Both the position numbers and the translations under genes were made by a program. A DNA stretch of 64,000 nt from JBPCNH01 sp051001455 (lineage in GTDB: Bacteria > Actinomycetota > CADDZG01 > WHSQ01): contig JBPCNH010000011.1 in the NCBI GenBank assembly GCA_051001455.1, positions 45,970-109,969 on the forward strand. Direction: 5' to 3'. Positions within the stretch are counted from its first letter, which is position 1. Each line of letters opens with the position of its first letter. The notes under the pieces are model-generated. The model saw nothing but the letters and a program-made list of their open reading frames with translations, searched no databases and was not told the origin of the DNA. Shown here in pieces: positions 1 through 8,831 of this stretch.

Positions 1-363
1 CGAGTTGATGCATCCGGCGAGGCTTACGCGACCCTCAACATGCCGGACGCGGTCTTGGGGATGTTGAGCTATGCCGCCACGTTGGTCCTCGTGACGGCCG
101 GTGGGCGGGAGCGGGCCAAAACTAAACCGTGGCTACCGGTCGTTGCCGCTGCGAAGGTGATGTTGGACGCCGCTTCTGGTGCCGTACTTACTGCAGAGCA
201 GGCGGCGAAGCATCGCGCCTTCTGTTCGTGGTGTTTAGCGGCTGCTGTCACCTCCTTCTTGTCGGTGCCTGCGATCCTGCCTGAGGCCGGCGCCGCGGCG
301 CGAAACATCTTCGCGGATGGTTCAACCTGGTTCAGGTCCAGACGAGGTCGCGGCGGGAAGTGA
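1..363 (+). CDS. Vitamin K epoxide reductase (VKOR) family protein, 3' part only
   Basis: The reading frame is open from the first base of the window, so the N-terminus lies outside. VKOR homologues are polytopic membrane enzymes that reoxidise a thiol oxidoreductase using quinone and so support disulfide formation. The visible part has two hydrophobic segments and ends with the redox motif CSWC inside KHRAFCSWCLAAA, which fits the active-site CxxC just before the last membrane helix of this family. The C-terminus is short, basic and Gly/Arg-rich. The stop overlaps the GTG start of the next gene (GTGA), so the two are probably cotranscribed. Family assignment rests on the CxxC context and hydrophobic pattern. 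The missing N-terminus prevents checking the other conserved cysteine pair. Confidence 0.75.
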   Translation, partial: RVDASGEAYATLNMPDAVLGMLSYAATLVLVTAGGRERAKTKPWLPVVAAAKVMLDAASGAVLTAEQAAKHRAFCSWCLAAAVTSFLSVPAILPEAGAAARNIFADGSTWFRSRRGRGGK

Positions 364-2123
364 CTCAGCGACCTATCGAGGACTATGCGCTGATAGGCGA
401 CACTCGAACGGCCGCTTTGTGCTCATCGGTCGGGTCGATCGACTGGATGGCCGTCCCGCGCTTCGATTCGAAGCCGATCTTCTCGCGCTTGGTCGACGAG
501 GAGGGAGGGCATTTCACCGTCTGCCCTATGGGCGACTTCCAGACGTCTCGTTCGTACTCCACAGGATCGGCCGTCCTTGAAACACGATGGCGCACCTCGG
601 GGGGTTCGATCTCCTTACGCGAGGGCATGGTCGTGCGCGCGAGTGGAGACCTTCTGCCACAGACGTTGTTAGTTCGCCATGTGAGCTGCGACAGCGGAAA
701 GGTCCCTCTGCGGATCCTCTATTCCCCGGTTCACGGCTTCGAGCGCCGTAAGCCCAAGCTCGGCCGCCGTGGGGCTGCGGTCGTTTGCTCGTGGGACGCG
801 CTGGCGGTCTCGTTAGCGTGCGACAGAGATATCGAGGTGACGCCCGGGAGCGAAGTCATCCACACGCTCTCGCGCGGCGAAGAGCTGACGCTCATCCTGA
901 CCGTCGCAGATCGAGCACCTCTGATATCCGTCACGCCGGAGCGGGGAAACGAGCTCCTGGACGAGACCGAGTCGTGGTGGCGGCAGTGGAGCAGCTCTCT
1001 CGAGCTTCCCGACGAGACGCACGATGCGATGCTCCGCAGCTTCATCACTCTCCGGCTGCTCACGTATTCGCCGACGGCTGCGCCGGTTGCGGCACCTACG
1101 ACCTCACTACCCGAGTCGATCGGGGGGAGCGACAACTGGGATTATCGCTTTTCATGGCCACGCGATGCCGCTATCGGTCTTGCTGCCTTCCTCGCGGTCG
1201 GGAGAACGGAAGAAGCGCACGCGTTCATGCACTGGCTCCTTAATGCGGCGCGGATTTCGCGACCGCGTATCAACGTCCTCTATGACATCTATGGAAGGAC
1301 GACAGGGGATGAAACCGAAGCAGACGTCAGCGGATATCGCGGCAGCCGCCCCGTCCGCATCGGGAACGCCGCGGCTACGCAGCATCAGCTCGACGTCTAC
1401 GGGTGGGTGTTGGACACGGGTTATCTGCTGGCGAAGGCGCAGGGGTCTCTGCACTCCGAGACCTGGCGCGCTCTTTCGTCTGCCGCAGACTTCGTGGCCG
1501 AACACTGGCAGGAGCCGGACTCGGGCATCTGGGAGAGGCGCGGCGCGCCGAGGCACTACGTGCACTCGAAACTGATGGGATGGCTGGCCTTGGACCGGGC
1601 GATCAAGACCGCCGAATCCCTGGACGTTCGCGACGGTCGGACGGAGAGATGGCAGAAGGAACGGGACCTCCTCGCAGATGAGGTACGAGAGCGTGGGTTC
1701 GATGAGGATCTTTGCTCGTACGTAGACAGTTACGACAGCCACGAGTTGGACGCGGCCCTGTTGTTATTGCCCGTGCTCGAGTTCGATCCGCCCGACTCCG
1801 AACGGGTTCAAGGGACCATCCGAGCCATCCGTGATCAGCTCGAGGTGAGAGAGGGCTTGGTCTACCGCTTCTCTGATCGGATCGGTGAAGAAGGTGTTTT
1901 TCTGCCTTGTTGCTTCTGGCTCGTTCAGGCGCTGGCCCGGACCGGCAAGCACGATGAAGCTAAGGACATGTTCGATCGGCTCATGGAGCATGCCAACGAT
2001 GTGGGTCTTTTTGCCGAGGAGCTCGACCCCGCGTCCGGCGCGCACCTAGGGAACTTCCCCCAGGCCTTCACCCACGCGGCCTTGATCCAGGCCGGGCTCG
2101 CCATTGGCGAGGCCCGATCATGA
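360..2123 (+). CDS. Glycoside hydrolase family 15 protein (glucoamylase/trehalase-like)
   Basis: A 587-residue cytoplasmic protein with no signal peptide. The first ~200 residues match the beta-rich N-terminal domain typical of bacterial GH15 enzymes (IEDYALIGDTRTAAL, SIDWMAVPRFDSKPIF). The rest is an (alpha/alpha)6 barrel. DNWDYRFSWPRDA at about residue 257 is the GH15 substrate-binding motif. DSGIWERRG and AEELDPASG carry the likely catalytic acid and base glutamates. Family members hydrolyse alpha-glucosidic bonds; actinobacterial ones of this architecture include trehalases, but substrate cannot be read here. The GTG start overlaps the VKOR stop, indicating translational coupling. Length is normal for the family. 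Confidence 0.93.
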   Translation: MTQRPIEDYALIGDTRTAALCSSVGSIDWMAVPRFDSKPIFSRLVDEEGGHFTVCPMGDFQTSRSYSTGSAVLETRWRTSGGSISLREGMVVRASGDLLPQTLLVRHVSCDSGKVPLRILYSPVHGFERRKPKLGRRGAAVVCSWDALAVSLACDRDIEVTPGSEVIHTLSRGEELTLILTVADRAPLISVTPERGNELLDETESWWRQWSSSLELPDETHDAMLRSFITLRLLTYSPTAAPVAAPTTSLPESIGGSDNWDYRFSWPRDAAIGLAAFLAVGRTEEAHAFMHWLLNAARISRPRINVLYDIYGRTTGDETEADVSGYRGSRPVRIGNAAATQHQLDVYGWVLDTGYLLAKAQGSLHSETWRALSSAADFVAEHWQEPDSGIWERRGAPRHYVHSKLMGWLALDRAIKTAESLDVRDGRTERWQKERDLLADEVRERGFDEDLCSYVDSYDSHELDAALLLLPVLEFDPPDSERVQGTIRAIRDQLEVREGLVYRFSDRIGEEGVFLPCCFWLVQALARTGKHDEAKDMFDRLMEHANDVGLFAEELDPASGAHLGNFPQAFTHAALIQAGLAIGEARS

Positions 2124-2594
2124 CGGTTGAAGGAATATCCCGAGCAGAGCGCCGTAGATGATGTGGGCTAGCAGAGTGATCGCCGGCACTCTCGTACCGT
2201 AGTTCAGCCCCAAGAGCCCCGGCGGCTCTAGGGTGTGGTCGAGAGCAGTGCCCGTACGCTCAGATGCCATCCGTGGGTGCGCCGCCGGCATGACCGGCAT
2301 CACGATCGTGAGCACCGCGGCGCCGTGGAAGGCGCCGAATAACGCCCCCAGCCACCACACGGCGTTGTCGAGAGCCGCGAATGCAGCCGCGTATAGGAGA
2401 GCGAACATGTAACCGTTGGCGACATGAACAACGAAACCGATCAGGCGAGCTCGATCCGGATCTCCTACGAACATGGTGCCCAGCATCATCGGCACGTCCA
2501 TGCGGGACCAACCGGCCATCTGCGCGGTCGCCATGATGCTCGTCAATGCGATCGTCGCTCCGAAGCCGAAGATCGCCCACCCGCTCCAGTCCAT
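2118..2594 (-). CDS. Hypothetical polytopic membrane protein
   Basis: About 158 residues from the internal ATG at 2594 (MDWSGWAIFGFG). An upstream in-frame start at 2678 would add a Pro-rich 28-residue leader with no membrane character, so I prefer 2594. Four hydrophobic helices are visible (around residues 5-25, 52-75, 78-100 and 135-155), and the segment between the last two is polar and Pro/His-containing. I do not recognise a named family or a catalytic motif. Its 3' end overlaps the 3' end of the GH15 gene by six bases in convergent orientation. Function unknown; an integral membrane location is well supported by hydrophobicity. Confidence 0.75.
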   Translation of the reverse strand: MDWSGWAIFGFGATIALTSIMATAQMAGWSRMDVPMMLGTMFVGDPDRARLIGFVVHVANGYMFALLYAAAFAALDNAVWWLGALFGAFHGAAVLTIVMPVMPAAHPRMASERTGTALDHTLEPPGLLGLNYGTRVPAITLLAHIIYGALLGIFLQPS

Positions 2595-2904
2595 ATGTCT
2601 AAACCTACTCGCGCCGTCAGGCGGTGGGGTGGGGACCGGCCGCTCCGCGCGATACACCCACGAGCGGCAGTTCGACATCCATCGCCTTCTCCTTCGGCCC
2701 TCTGTGATCGCTCCCGACAGCAGGGTGGTTAGAAGCTATGAGGCGATGAACCTTAGCGAAGGTAAAGGGATTCTGTGGTTCCGGGCTGCTCGACTGCCCG
2801 ACGACTGACATTGCCCCCGAGCGTCCTGGATGCTGTCTAAGTGGGAGAAGGGTCTGGAGCCTGACATTCGCCTCTGAAGAGACTGCGGAGGAGCGTTCTT
2901 AGGT

Positions 2905-4110
2905 GTGATGGGACCGATGCCGTTAATCGCGATAGTCGCTGCTGTGGCCGTGTTCACCTCGGCTTGTTCGAGTCCGTCGGCTCCTCCAGATTCGGACTCC
3001 GGTGCGGCGGCTCCCGCTGCGTCTCCGTCAGAAGACTTTTTCGAGAAGATCAAGAGGGTCAGCGGCGGGAATTGCACCCCGGGACGCAACGCCGCATCCC
3101 ATCTCGCAGGTATCGGGTTCTTCTGCCTCCCGTTTGATGCCATCCCGGCGGTCGACGATCCATCCTTCGTGTCCGTTGCAGGGGCAGATTTCCTTCCCGA
3201 CGTCGAACCTGTCGCCGCTCTCGAGGTAGATGGAAGACATCGGGCCTATCCCCTCAGGATCTTGATCACGCACGAGATCGTCAACGACACCGTTGCCGGG
3301 CGCCCCGTTGTCGTGTCGTTCTGTCCACTGTGCAACAGCGCGACGGCGTTCGACAGACGCGTCGGCAACCGCACGCTCATCTTCGGTGTGTCCGGGCAGC
3401 TTCTCTCTGCGAACCTCGTGATGTTTGATCGTCAGACGATCAGTCTGTGGCAACAGGTCACCGGCAGGTCCTTCGCGGGGGACTTCAAGGGCCGGGAGCT
3501 CGATCGGCTCCCGGTGAGGATGGTCTCTTTCGGCGCGTGGAGGGAGGCTCATCCAGATGGCAAAGTGATGGAGGAACCCGCCGACGGATTCGACTATGGG
3601 CGTGACGCTTACGCCGGCTACGGGCGAGACGTTCTCTCTGAGAGTAAGTACTTCAGGGCGCCGCCCGAGTCCGGTAGCGGGACCCGTACAGATCCTCGTC
3701 TGCCGCCGAAGTGGCGCGTCATCGGCGTACAGGAAGGGAAGAGAGCGGTCGCTTTCCCGATGCCGGAAAGCGGTCGGCGCGCCGTGGCTCACGCGTTGTT
3801 GGACGGCACCCCTCTGGTTACCTTCTTCCAGAAGGATGGCGCCGAAACTTCAACCGCGCCGCGACTAGAAGATGGGAGGCGCGGTTGGTCCGGCGTCGTT
3901 TACCAGGCCGAACTTGATGGGCGCCGCTTATCTTTTCGGACGGGAGGAGGCAGCTTCGTGGAGATCTCCACCGGGTCCCGCTTCGATTTCTTCGGTAGAG
4001 CTATCTCGGGTCCCATGAAAGGAGAGGAGCTTCGCCCCGTCGATCAGGTAACGGCCTTCTGGTTCTCGTGGGCCGACTCGTATCCCCGCACGAAAGTAGC
4101 TACATCGTGA
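2905..4110 (+). CDS. DUF3179 domain lipoprotein
   Basis: A ~400-residue exported lipoprotein: hydrophobic N-terminus followed by the lipobox-like FTSAC, then a Ser/Pro/Ala-rich linker. Residues from ~60 onward fit DUF3179, with the hallmark VSFCPLCNSATAFDR and the later FGVSGQLLSANLVMFDR and SLWQQVTGR. The domain's biochemical role is not established; the CPLC pair is conserved in the family. GTG 2905 is favoured because a GGAGGAG stretch at 2887-2893 precedes it; ATG 2908 is the alternative. It lies 43 bases upstream of a thioredoxin gene, which suggests but does not prove a redox link. Confidence 0.88.
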   Translation: MMGPMPLIAIVAAVAVFTSACSSPSAPPDSDSGAAAPAASPSEDFFEKIKRVSGGNCTPGRNAASHLAGIGFFCLPFDAIPAVDDPSFVSVAGADFLPDVEPVAALEVDGRHRAYPLRILITHEIVNDTVAGRPVVVSFCPLCNSATAFDRRVGNRTLIFGVSGQLLSANLVMFDRQTISLWQQVTGRSFAGDFKGRELDRLPVRMVSFGAWREAHPDGKVMEEPADGFDYGRDAYAGYGRDVLSESKYFRAPPESGSGTRTDPRLPPKWRVIGVQEGKRAVAFPMPESGRRAVAHALLDGTPLVTFFQKDGAETSTAPRLEDGRRGWSGVVYQAELDGRRLSFRTGGGSFVEISTGSRFDFFGRAISGPMKGEELRPVDQVTAFWFSWADSYPRTKVATS

Positions 4111-4153
4111 ACCAACGGCTCGGAGGTTGTCAGACTAGATGCGAGGAGTGTTG

Positions 4154-4537
4154 ATGGAAGTCAGAAGTGTGACCAAGGAGGACTTCGTGAAAGAGGTTCT
4201 CAACAGCGATCTACCGGTCGTCGTGGACTTCCACGCGGATTGGTGCGGACCGTGCAAGCAGATCGCGCCGGCGATCCAAGCCTTGGCTGAGAAATGGGAC
4301 GGGAAGGTCCGTTTCTTCAAGGTGGATATCGATGCCGAGACGGAGATAGCGCGCGCCTACAACATCTCCTCCATCCCTGCGGTGTTGCGATTCGAGCAAG
4401 GGGAAGTCACCAACTGGAGCCTGGGGGCGAAGCCCGCCTATCTCCTCGAGAAAGAGATGCGACTCACGTCGCGCGGAGTGGAGGCCCAGGACGGAGAAGT
4501 ACGTGGATTCCTCTCTCGGGTTCTCGGTCGACCGTGA
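4154..4537 (+). CDS. Thioredoxin
   Basis: A 127-residue thioredoxin-fold protein. The active site DWCGPCKQIAP is canonical, with cysteines at about residues 31 and 34. The cis-Pro loop SIPAVLRF follows at about residue 77. It should act as a cytoplasmic disulfide reductase for client proteins. An ATG at 4139 is in frame, but GAGGAG lies just upstream of ATG 4154, which gives a normal N-terminus (MEVRSVTKEDF). The ~20-residue C-terminal tail (VEAQDGEVRGFLSRVLG) is longer than in minimal thioredoxins. The next gene overlaps its 3' end. Confidence 0.93.
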   Translation: MEVRSVTKEDFVKEVLNSDLPVVVDFHADWCGPCKQIAPAIQALAEKWDGKVRFFKVDIDAETEIARAYNISSIPAVLRFEQGEVTNWSLGAKPAYLLEKEMRLTSRGVEAQDGEVRGFLSRVLGRP

Positions 4538-5102
4538 TGGCTCCTTGAAGGGCGATCGCGTGACGTCTGGCTCTTTCCAGCGTTTCGGTTGGGCGATCGG
4601 GATTGCAGGTGTGGTCCTTTCCCTGGCCGTGGGCGCGACGTTGGCCATCCTTTTCCGCGGGGATCCTGTGCCGCCCATCGTTGCTACCGGGCCGGATCTC
4701 CAAGCGCGGGTGGATTCGGCGGTGGTGCAGGTCGAGGATCGCTACCCGCACGTCCTTCTGGAGGTGCGGAGCCTTTCCCATGGCGGGATCCTGATCCGAT
4801 CGAGGTGGGAGAAACCCGAGGCCGGGATGGGCGATTTTGCCGACGAGGTGGGCAGGAGAGCGGCGGACCAGCGCGAAGCGACGGTCGCCTTTCTCCAGGC
4901 CATAGCGCGCTCGGATCCTTCCATCAAGCGACTGGGAGCAGCGGAGGACGGTTTGCTGGTCCCAGCTTGGTCCCGGGCTCAGATCCTCGGAGCCGGCGAT
5001 CCGCGAACCTTTCGTGATTTCGCAACCTATTCGGCCTTCCAGTTCTCCGCCGAGGATCTCGGCGGGTACGCAGTGATATCGGGGTCGCTGAAGGACCGAT
5101 GA
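4503..5102 (+). CDS. Hypothetical membrane-anchored protein
   Basis: Up to 199 residues, with one strong hydrophobic segment near residues 29-50 (GWAIGIAGVVLSLAVGATLA) and a polar, probably extracytoplasmic C-terminal domain. No family recognised. The GTG at 4503 overlaps the thioredoxin gene by 35 bases; a second in-frame GTG at 4560 would remove that overlap, keep the membrane segment and give ~180 residues. Either start is possible. Codon use and GC are like the neighbours, so a real gene is likely, but function cannot be inferred. Confidence 0.65.
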   Translation: MDSSLGFSVDRDGSLKGDRVTSGSFQRFGWAIGIAGVVLSLAVGATLAILFRGDPVPPIVATGPDLQARVDSAVVQVEDRYPHVLLEVRSLSHGGILIRSRWEKPEAGMGDFADEVGRRAADQREATVAFLQAIARSDPSIKRLGAAEDGLLVPAWSRAQILGAGDPRTFRDFATYSAFQFSAEDLGGYAVISGSLKDR

Positions 5103-5138
5103 GCACGGCTGTGATCCCGTGGCTGCGGAAACCTGCAG

Positions 5139-5339
5139 ATGACCCGGATCAAAGGGAACGCTCCGCAAGTGAAGCGTTGGGGTGGTTGGATACTCCTAGC
5201 GGTCGGGACGTGGTTCGTGGTCCTGGCGATCTGGGCCGACTTCTTCGCCGGGATCTTCCCGGTGCGAGGGAGCCATGCTTGCTCCATCAGGGGTCACCGA
5301 TCTCGAATACGACTACGTCGCCCACCTCTGTCGTCGTGA
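5139..5339 (+). CDS. Possible small membrane protein
   Basis: A 66-residue reading frame with one convincing membrane helix (GGWILLAVGTWFVVLAIW) after a short basic N-terminus, the layout of a small inner-membrane protein. The last ~18 residues are Arg-rich and read through the 3' end of the convergent membrane-protein gene, which weakens the case. The ribosome site upstream of ATG 5139 is poor. It may be a genuine small gene or a chance frame in the gap between convergent genes. Confidence 0.3.
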   Translation: MTRIKGNAPQVKRWGGWILLAVGTWFVVLAIWADFFAGIFPVRGSHACSIRGHRSRIRLRRPPLSS

Positions 5340-6954
5340 TGCCGGGCCACCCCGCCAGCGACCGCTCGTAGATCAACTCCCAGTCGGTGCCCGCAGCTCT
5401 GTCTCGGTGGAGCAGCACCGTGCGTACCCCGATCGCTCTCAGCGCGTTCACGCTAGCTTCGTCGGGGAAGTGGAGCGCGTAAGAACGCAGCTCGGACTGC
5501 AGTGTTGGGTTGAAACCACTCACGCCGTTGACGATCTCAGGGAAGCCGTCCGTGGACCACAACATGTATTCAGAGTCGTGTTGGTCGTCGCTAGGGGGGT
5601 GGAATTGCGGACCCCCTGCCTCCGCTACGAACGGTGGCGGTAACGGGACTTCGTAACGTTCCTGGGTTCCTGCCCCTTCCAGCAACACGATGCCGATAAG
5701 GAGCCCGCCGATCGCCGTCTTCCAGCTCCCTCGCCGGTTGACCTTCTCGAGCAGCCATGTCGCACCGCCGCCGGCCAACAACGCGAGACCAAGACTCGTC
5801 AAGGTGAAGATGCGCCCGGGAGTTCTGATGCCTTGCCAGCCCGGCAGATACTCGTACACCCACCGGTAGCCGAAACGGCCTTCTGCGAAGCCGAAGCCGA
5901 GGCAGAGGATCCATGTGAGCAGGACACCGGCGAGCAGCCCGATCCGTAACCGTTTCCTGAACACCGGAACCGCCAGCCCCACGAGAGCGAGGGACACCAC
6001 CGCCAGCCCGGGGTGGAGGGCCTGCTCCTGGGCCCACGACATCTTGCTCCGGAAGCCCTCGGTGACTCGGCCCCATACATAGTTCTCCGACGGGGCGGTG
6101 ACCAGACCGAGTGGAGGCGGAGAGAAGAAGGCGACGTGCTCGACAGCGCGATGAGATTCTGGGTGGTCCTCCAACACCTTCATGTAGGGCATCGCCTGGG
6201 ACGCAGACCAGGCGAGGAACACCGTGATGCCGATGGCGCTCGCTACTAGGCTCGGCCGTGCGAGATCGAAACCTCGGCCCCGAGCCCACATCACCAGGGC
6301 GAGCGCCCCCAACACTGCGAGCAGATAGAAAAGAGGAAGGCCGAGCGTGAAACCCAGGCTCACTTGCCAAGCCGCCACGGCCCAGCCGGCGAGGATGAGC
6401 CGGGGACTCTTGCGCCGGTAACCGCGCACCAGGAGGAACAAGCTCAGAGGTATCCCTCCACTCGAAAGTACGTGGAGATGCCGCATGTGCAGCAAGCGAA
6501 AAGGCGCGAAAGCGAAAGCAGCGCCCGCCAAGACGCTTGCGATTCTGTTCGCTCCCAGCTCTCGCGCCAGCAGGGAGGCGCCGAAGAAAGCGAATGCGTA
6601 GGAGAACAGAAACATCACGTTGTAGCGGAGGATTGCCGCCTCTGGGCCGCTTCCGATCAGTCCGGCCGGCGCGTAACCGATGAGAGCGTCTGAGAAAGCA
6701 AGGCTGCGGGGGAGTGGGTAGTAGATATTCGCGTCGTAGAACCACAGAGGTTGATTCACCAGTGCGTAGCCATCCCAGGCGATCTGCCACGCCTGCAGGG
6801 TGGGATCACGTAGCTCCTGCAGCATGTGCGTCGTGAGATGAGGCAGGAAAGACCAATGCATCAATAGGGCTAGAGCGACACCCAACAGCGCCGCCGCGGC
6901 CACCTCTTTGGCACGTAGTTCGGGGGAACGGTAGTTATCGTCCAAGCGGGGCAT
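5287..6954 (-). CDS. Polytopic membrane protein, GT-C glycosyltransferase-like
   Basis: A 555-residue integral membrane protein with roughly ten to twelve hydrophobic helices and a soluble C-terminal part. The first periplasmic loop has RDPTLQAW and FYDANIYYPLP, a pattern common in large bacterial GT-C-type or YfhO-like membrane proteins that use polyprenyl-phosphate sugars. A GT2 transferase, the type that makes polyprenyl-phosphate sugars, is divergently transcribed 87 bases away, which fits a shared glycosylation role. No biochemical motif is decisive, so membrane location is firm and enzymatic class is inference. Confidence 0.7.
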   Translation of the reverse strand: MPRLDDNYRSPELRAKEVAAAALLGVALALLMHWSFLPHLTTHMLQELRDPTLQAWQIAWDGYALVNQPLWFYDANIYYPLPRSLAFSDALIGYAPAGLIGSGPEAAILRYNVMFLFSYAFAFFGASLLARELGANRIASVLAGAAFAFAPFRLLHMRHLHVLSSGGIPLSLFLLVRGYRRKSPRLILAGWAVAAWQVSLGFTLGLPLFYLLAVLGALALVMWARGRGFDLARPSLVASAIGITVFLAWSASQAMPYMKVLEDHPESHRAVEHVAFFSPPPLGLVTAPSENYVWGRVTEGFRSKMSWAQEQALHPGLAVVSLALVGLAVPVFRKRLRIGLLAGVLLTWILCLGFGFAEGRFGYRWVYEYLPGWQGIRTPGRIFTLTSLGLALLAGGGATWLLEKVNRRGSWKTAIGGLLIGIVLLEGAGTQERYEVPLPPPFVAEAGGPQFHPPSDDQHDSEYMLWSTDGFPEIVNGVSGFNPTLQSELRSYALHFPDEASVNALRAIGVRTVLLHRDRAAGTDWELIYERSLAGWPGITTTEVGDVVVFEIGDP

Positions 6955-7041
6955 CTTTCACCATTCCAGCATGAAGGGAGACGGCGTGACGGGCAGGACG
7001 ACGAGCTTAGTCGTCCTCGGAATCGGTGTGATGATAGGGAT

Positions 7042-7752
7042 ATGACTGAAGACAGCAAAGATCAAGCAACGTTGACGGTGATCATGCCCGTTTACAACGA
7101 GGCCGCTACTCTTCGGCAAGCCCTCGATCGTCTCTTGAAGACCGAGCTCCCGGTGTCTCTCCAGGTCGTTGTCGTGGACGATGGGTCGACGGATGGGAGT
7201 CTCGCATCGATCAGCGATCTGATCGATGGTCGCGATGTGGTGGTCGTCGAGAACCCGCGTAACTTGGGGAAAGGGGCGGCGTTCCGTAACGGTCTTGGTC
7301 ACGCTACGGGGAAGTACGTGACGATCCTCGATGCCGACATGGAGTACGACCCGGCCGATTACGTAGAGGTACTCCGCCCGCTCCTCGACGGGGAGGCGGA
7401 TGTCGTCTACGGAACCCGAACCTTTGGCTCCCATACGGCGTACTCGTTCTGGTATGTACTGGGTAATCGCTTCCTCTCGCTGTGGGCGAGCTTTCTATTC
7501 AACACTTGGCTCTCTGATATCGAGACCTGCTTCAAAGTTGCTCCTACTGATACTTGGCGCGCCATCGGTGTCCGTTCGGATGGTTTCGGGCTCGAGGCCG
7601 AAGTCACCGGGAAGTTCCTCCGCAGGCATCGGATATATGAGGTTCCCATCAGCTACCGTGCGCGCGGCAGGGAAGAAGGTAAGAAACTCAATTGGACCGA
7701 CGGAGTCATTGCGTTGTGGATCCTCTTACGAGTCCGGTTGTTCGGGAAGTAG
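7042..7752 (+). CDS. Glycosyltransferase family 2 (polyprenyl-phosphate sugar transferase-like)
   Basis: A 236-residue GT-A fold transferase without membrane helices. Diagnostic elements are VIMPVYNEAATL at the N-terminus, VVVDDGSTDGS, the NPRNLGKGAAFRNG segment and the metal-binding LDADMEYDP. This arrangement resembles dolichol/undecaprenyl-phosphate mannose or glucose synthases, which transfer a nucleotide sugar to a lipid carrier on the cytoplasmic membrane face. The divergent neighbour is a large polytopic membrane protein that could use such a lipid-linked sugar. Exact sugar specificity is not readable. Confidence 0.88.
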   Translation: MTEDSKDQATLTVIMPVYNEAATLRQALDRLLKTELPVSLQVVVVDDGSTDGSLASISDLIDGRDVVVVENPRNLGKGAAFRNGLGHATGKYVTILDADMEYDPADYVEVLRPLLDGEADVVYGTRTFGSHTAYSFWYVLGNRFLSLWASFLFNTWLSDIETCFKVAPTDTWRAIGVRSDGFGLEAEVTGKFLRRHRIYEVPISYRARGREEGKKLNWTDGVIALWILLRVRLFGK

Positions 7753-7801
7753 AAGCGAACCTGTATCTCCCGGGCCCGGATCCCGTTGCATACTCGGGTG
7801 C

Positions 7802-8428
7802 ATGACTGACGCCGGCGACCCGTTGGAGCGATTGAAGCGTGAGCTCTCGGCCGAGGACGCCAAGACCTTTGAGGAAATCACGGCGCGCATCCGTAGTGGC
7901 GACCCCGACACGATCGCAGCGATCGGCCACAAGTTGCGTGACGTGCTCGTTCCCGAGCCCTCTCGAACTTCTCCGGGCTTCGGCGCCGGTCCAGATTGGT
8001 ACATCGTGCGTGTCGAGCTTCTCAGCGCCATCTACGGGACCTTTGAACCTCCTCCGGGCCGAGACGTCCTCATCTCTCCGCAACACACGTTCCGCCAGCT
8101 CGCCGAGATGATCAACAGCGCCTTCGCGCGATGGGACCTGGGGCATCTCTATGCCTTCCGTCTGGATGACGGCAGGATCATCGGAACGCCGTTCGAGGAT
8201 TCCAACGTCCTCGACGCCGCCCGGACGAAGATCGGTGGGCGGTGGCGAGAAGGCGACAGCTTCCTGTTCGAGTTCGACTTCGGTGACTCTTGGGAGCATC
8301 GCTGCACGGTCTTGGAGACCGAGGTAGACCCGGCCGAGGCCTACGGCAAACGTCCGAAGGGGCCGGCGGTGATCTTCGGTTGGGGGTCGGTACCCGACCA
8401 ATACGGCCGGAGCTCGCCAACCGATTGA
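7802..8428 (+). CDS. Plasmid pRiA4b ORF-3 family protein
   Basis: 208 residues from ATG 7802; a longer upstream frame runs back into the glycosyltransferase gene and is not supported. The C-terminal ~150 residues match the IS1096 TnpR-like/pRiA4b ORF-3 domain, with VRVELLSAIYGTFEPP, HTFRQLAEMINSAFARWD and FLFEFDFGDSWEHRCTVL. The family is widespread in bacteria and plasmids and its molecular role is unknown. It is often found with mobile elements, and here sits at the left edge of an accessory island. No transposase is nearby. Confidence 0.85.
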   Translation: MTDAGDPLERLKRELSAEDAKTFEEITARIRSGDPDTIAAIGHKLRDVLVPEPSRTSPGFGAGPDWYIVRVELLSAIYGTFEPPPGRDVLISPQHTFRQLAEMINSAFARWDLGHLYAFRLDDGRIIGTPFEDSNVLDAARTKIGGRWREGDSFLFEFDFGDSWEHRCTVLETEVDPAEAYGKRPKGPAVIFGWGSVPDQYGRSSPTD

Positions 8429-8501
8429 GGTGGCCACCCCGGGTGCACCCATAAACTGAGAGCAATGCATCCGATCAGGTACCGAGGGGGACCAGCTGAC
8501 C

Positions 8502-8527
8502 CCATGTAGGTGAGTCCACCTACATGG
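8502..8527. repeat. Perfect 11-bp inverted repeat with 4-base spacer
   Basis: CCATGTAGGTG at 8502-8512 is the exact reverse complement of CACCTACATGG at 8517-8527, separated by AGTC. It lies in the 403-base gap between the pRiA4b-like gene and the AbiE pair. No T-run follows on either strand, so it is not a classical terminator. It might be a protein-binding site or the end of a decayed element. I saw no convincing gene in the rest of this gap. Confidence 0.75.
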
Positions 8528-8779
8528 ATGGGGCGGGAGCCCTTCCCCTGGCAGCCAAGGAGCCGGGTCAAATGGGAGGTCTGGTAGCTCGAGCCTTCTA
8601 GCTTCCAGAAAGTCTGTCGAGCCGATCCAGGAATCGCGAACGATTGCCCCCACTGCGTTCTGACGGGCTTGGGCATGGTCCGTCTCCCGGTGGGCTGGTG
8701 CTCGTTTGATTTTTGCGCTGTATCCTCTCCAGCTTGGGTTATATGGCAGGAAATGCAAGGAGAGAGCGCAAATAGCGAC

Positions 8780-8814
8780 TTGCAACTAACAACACTTGCA
8801 TATGATACAAGCAA
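8780..8814 (+). promoter_or_regulatory. Candidate promoter/operator of the AbiE operon
   Basis: TTGCAA at 8780-8785 and TATGAT at 8801-8806 resemble -35 and -10 elements with a 15-base spacer, shorter than ideal. The -10 lies inside a dyad CTTG(N9)CAAG at 8795-8811. AbiEi antitoxins are known to repress their own operon by binding inverted repeats at the promoter, so this dyad is a plausible operator. Assignment is from pattern and context only. Confidence 0.45.
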
Positions 8815-8831
8815 CGTTCTATGATTAGCGC

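Noticed and set aside
7400..7801. N-terminal extension of the pRiA4b ORF-3 frame
   Set aside because: It lies in the glycosyltransferase gene in another frame and has no domain; ATG 7802 gives a normal start.
8341..8676. Minus-strand frame starting MPKPVRTQWGQSFA with a fair ribosome site
   Set aside because: It runs into the 3' part of the pRiA4b-like gene, has no recognisable domain and includes the palindrome. A remnant is possible but unsupported.
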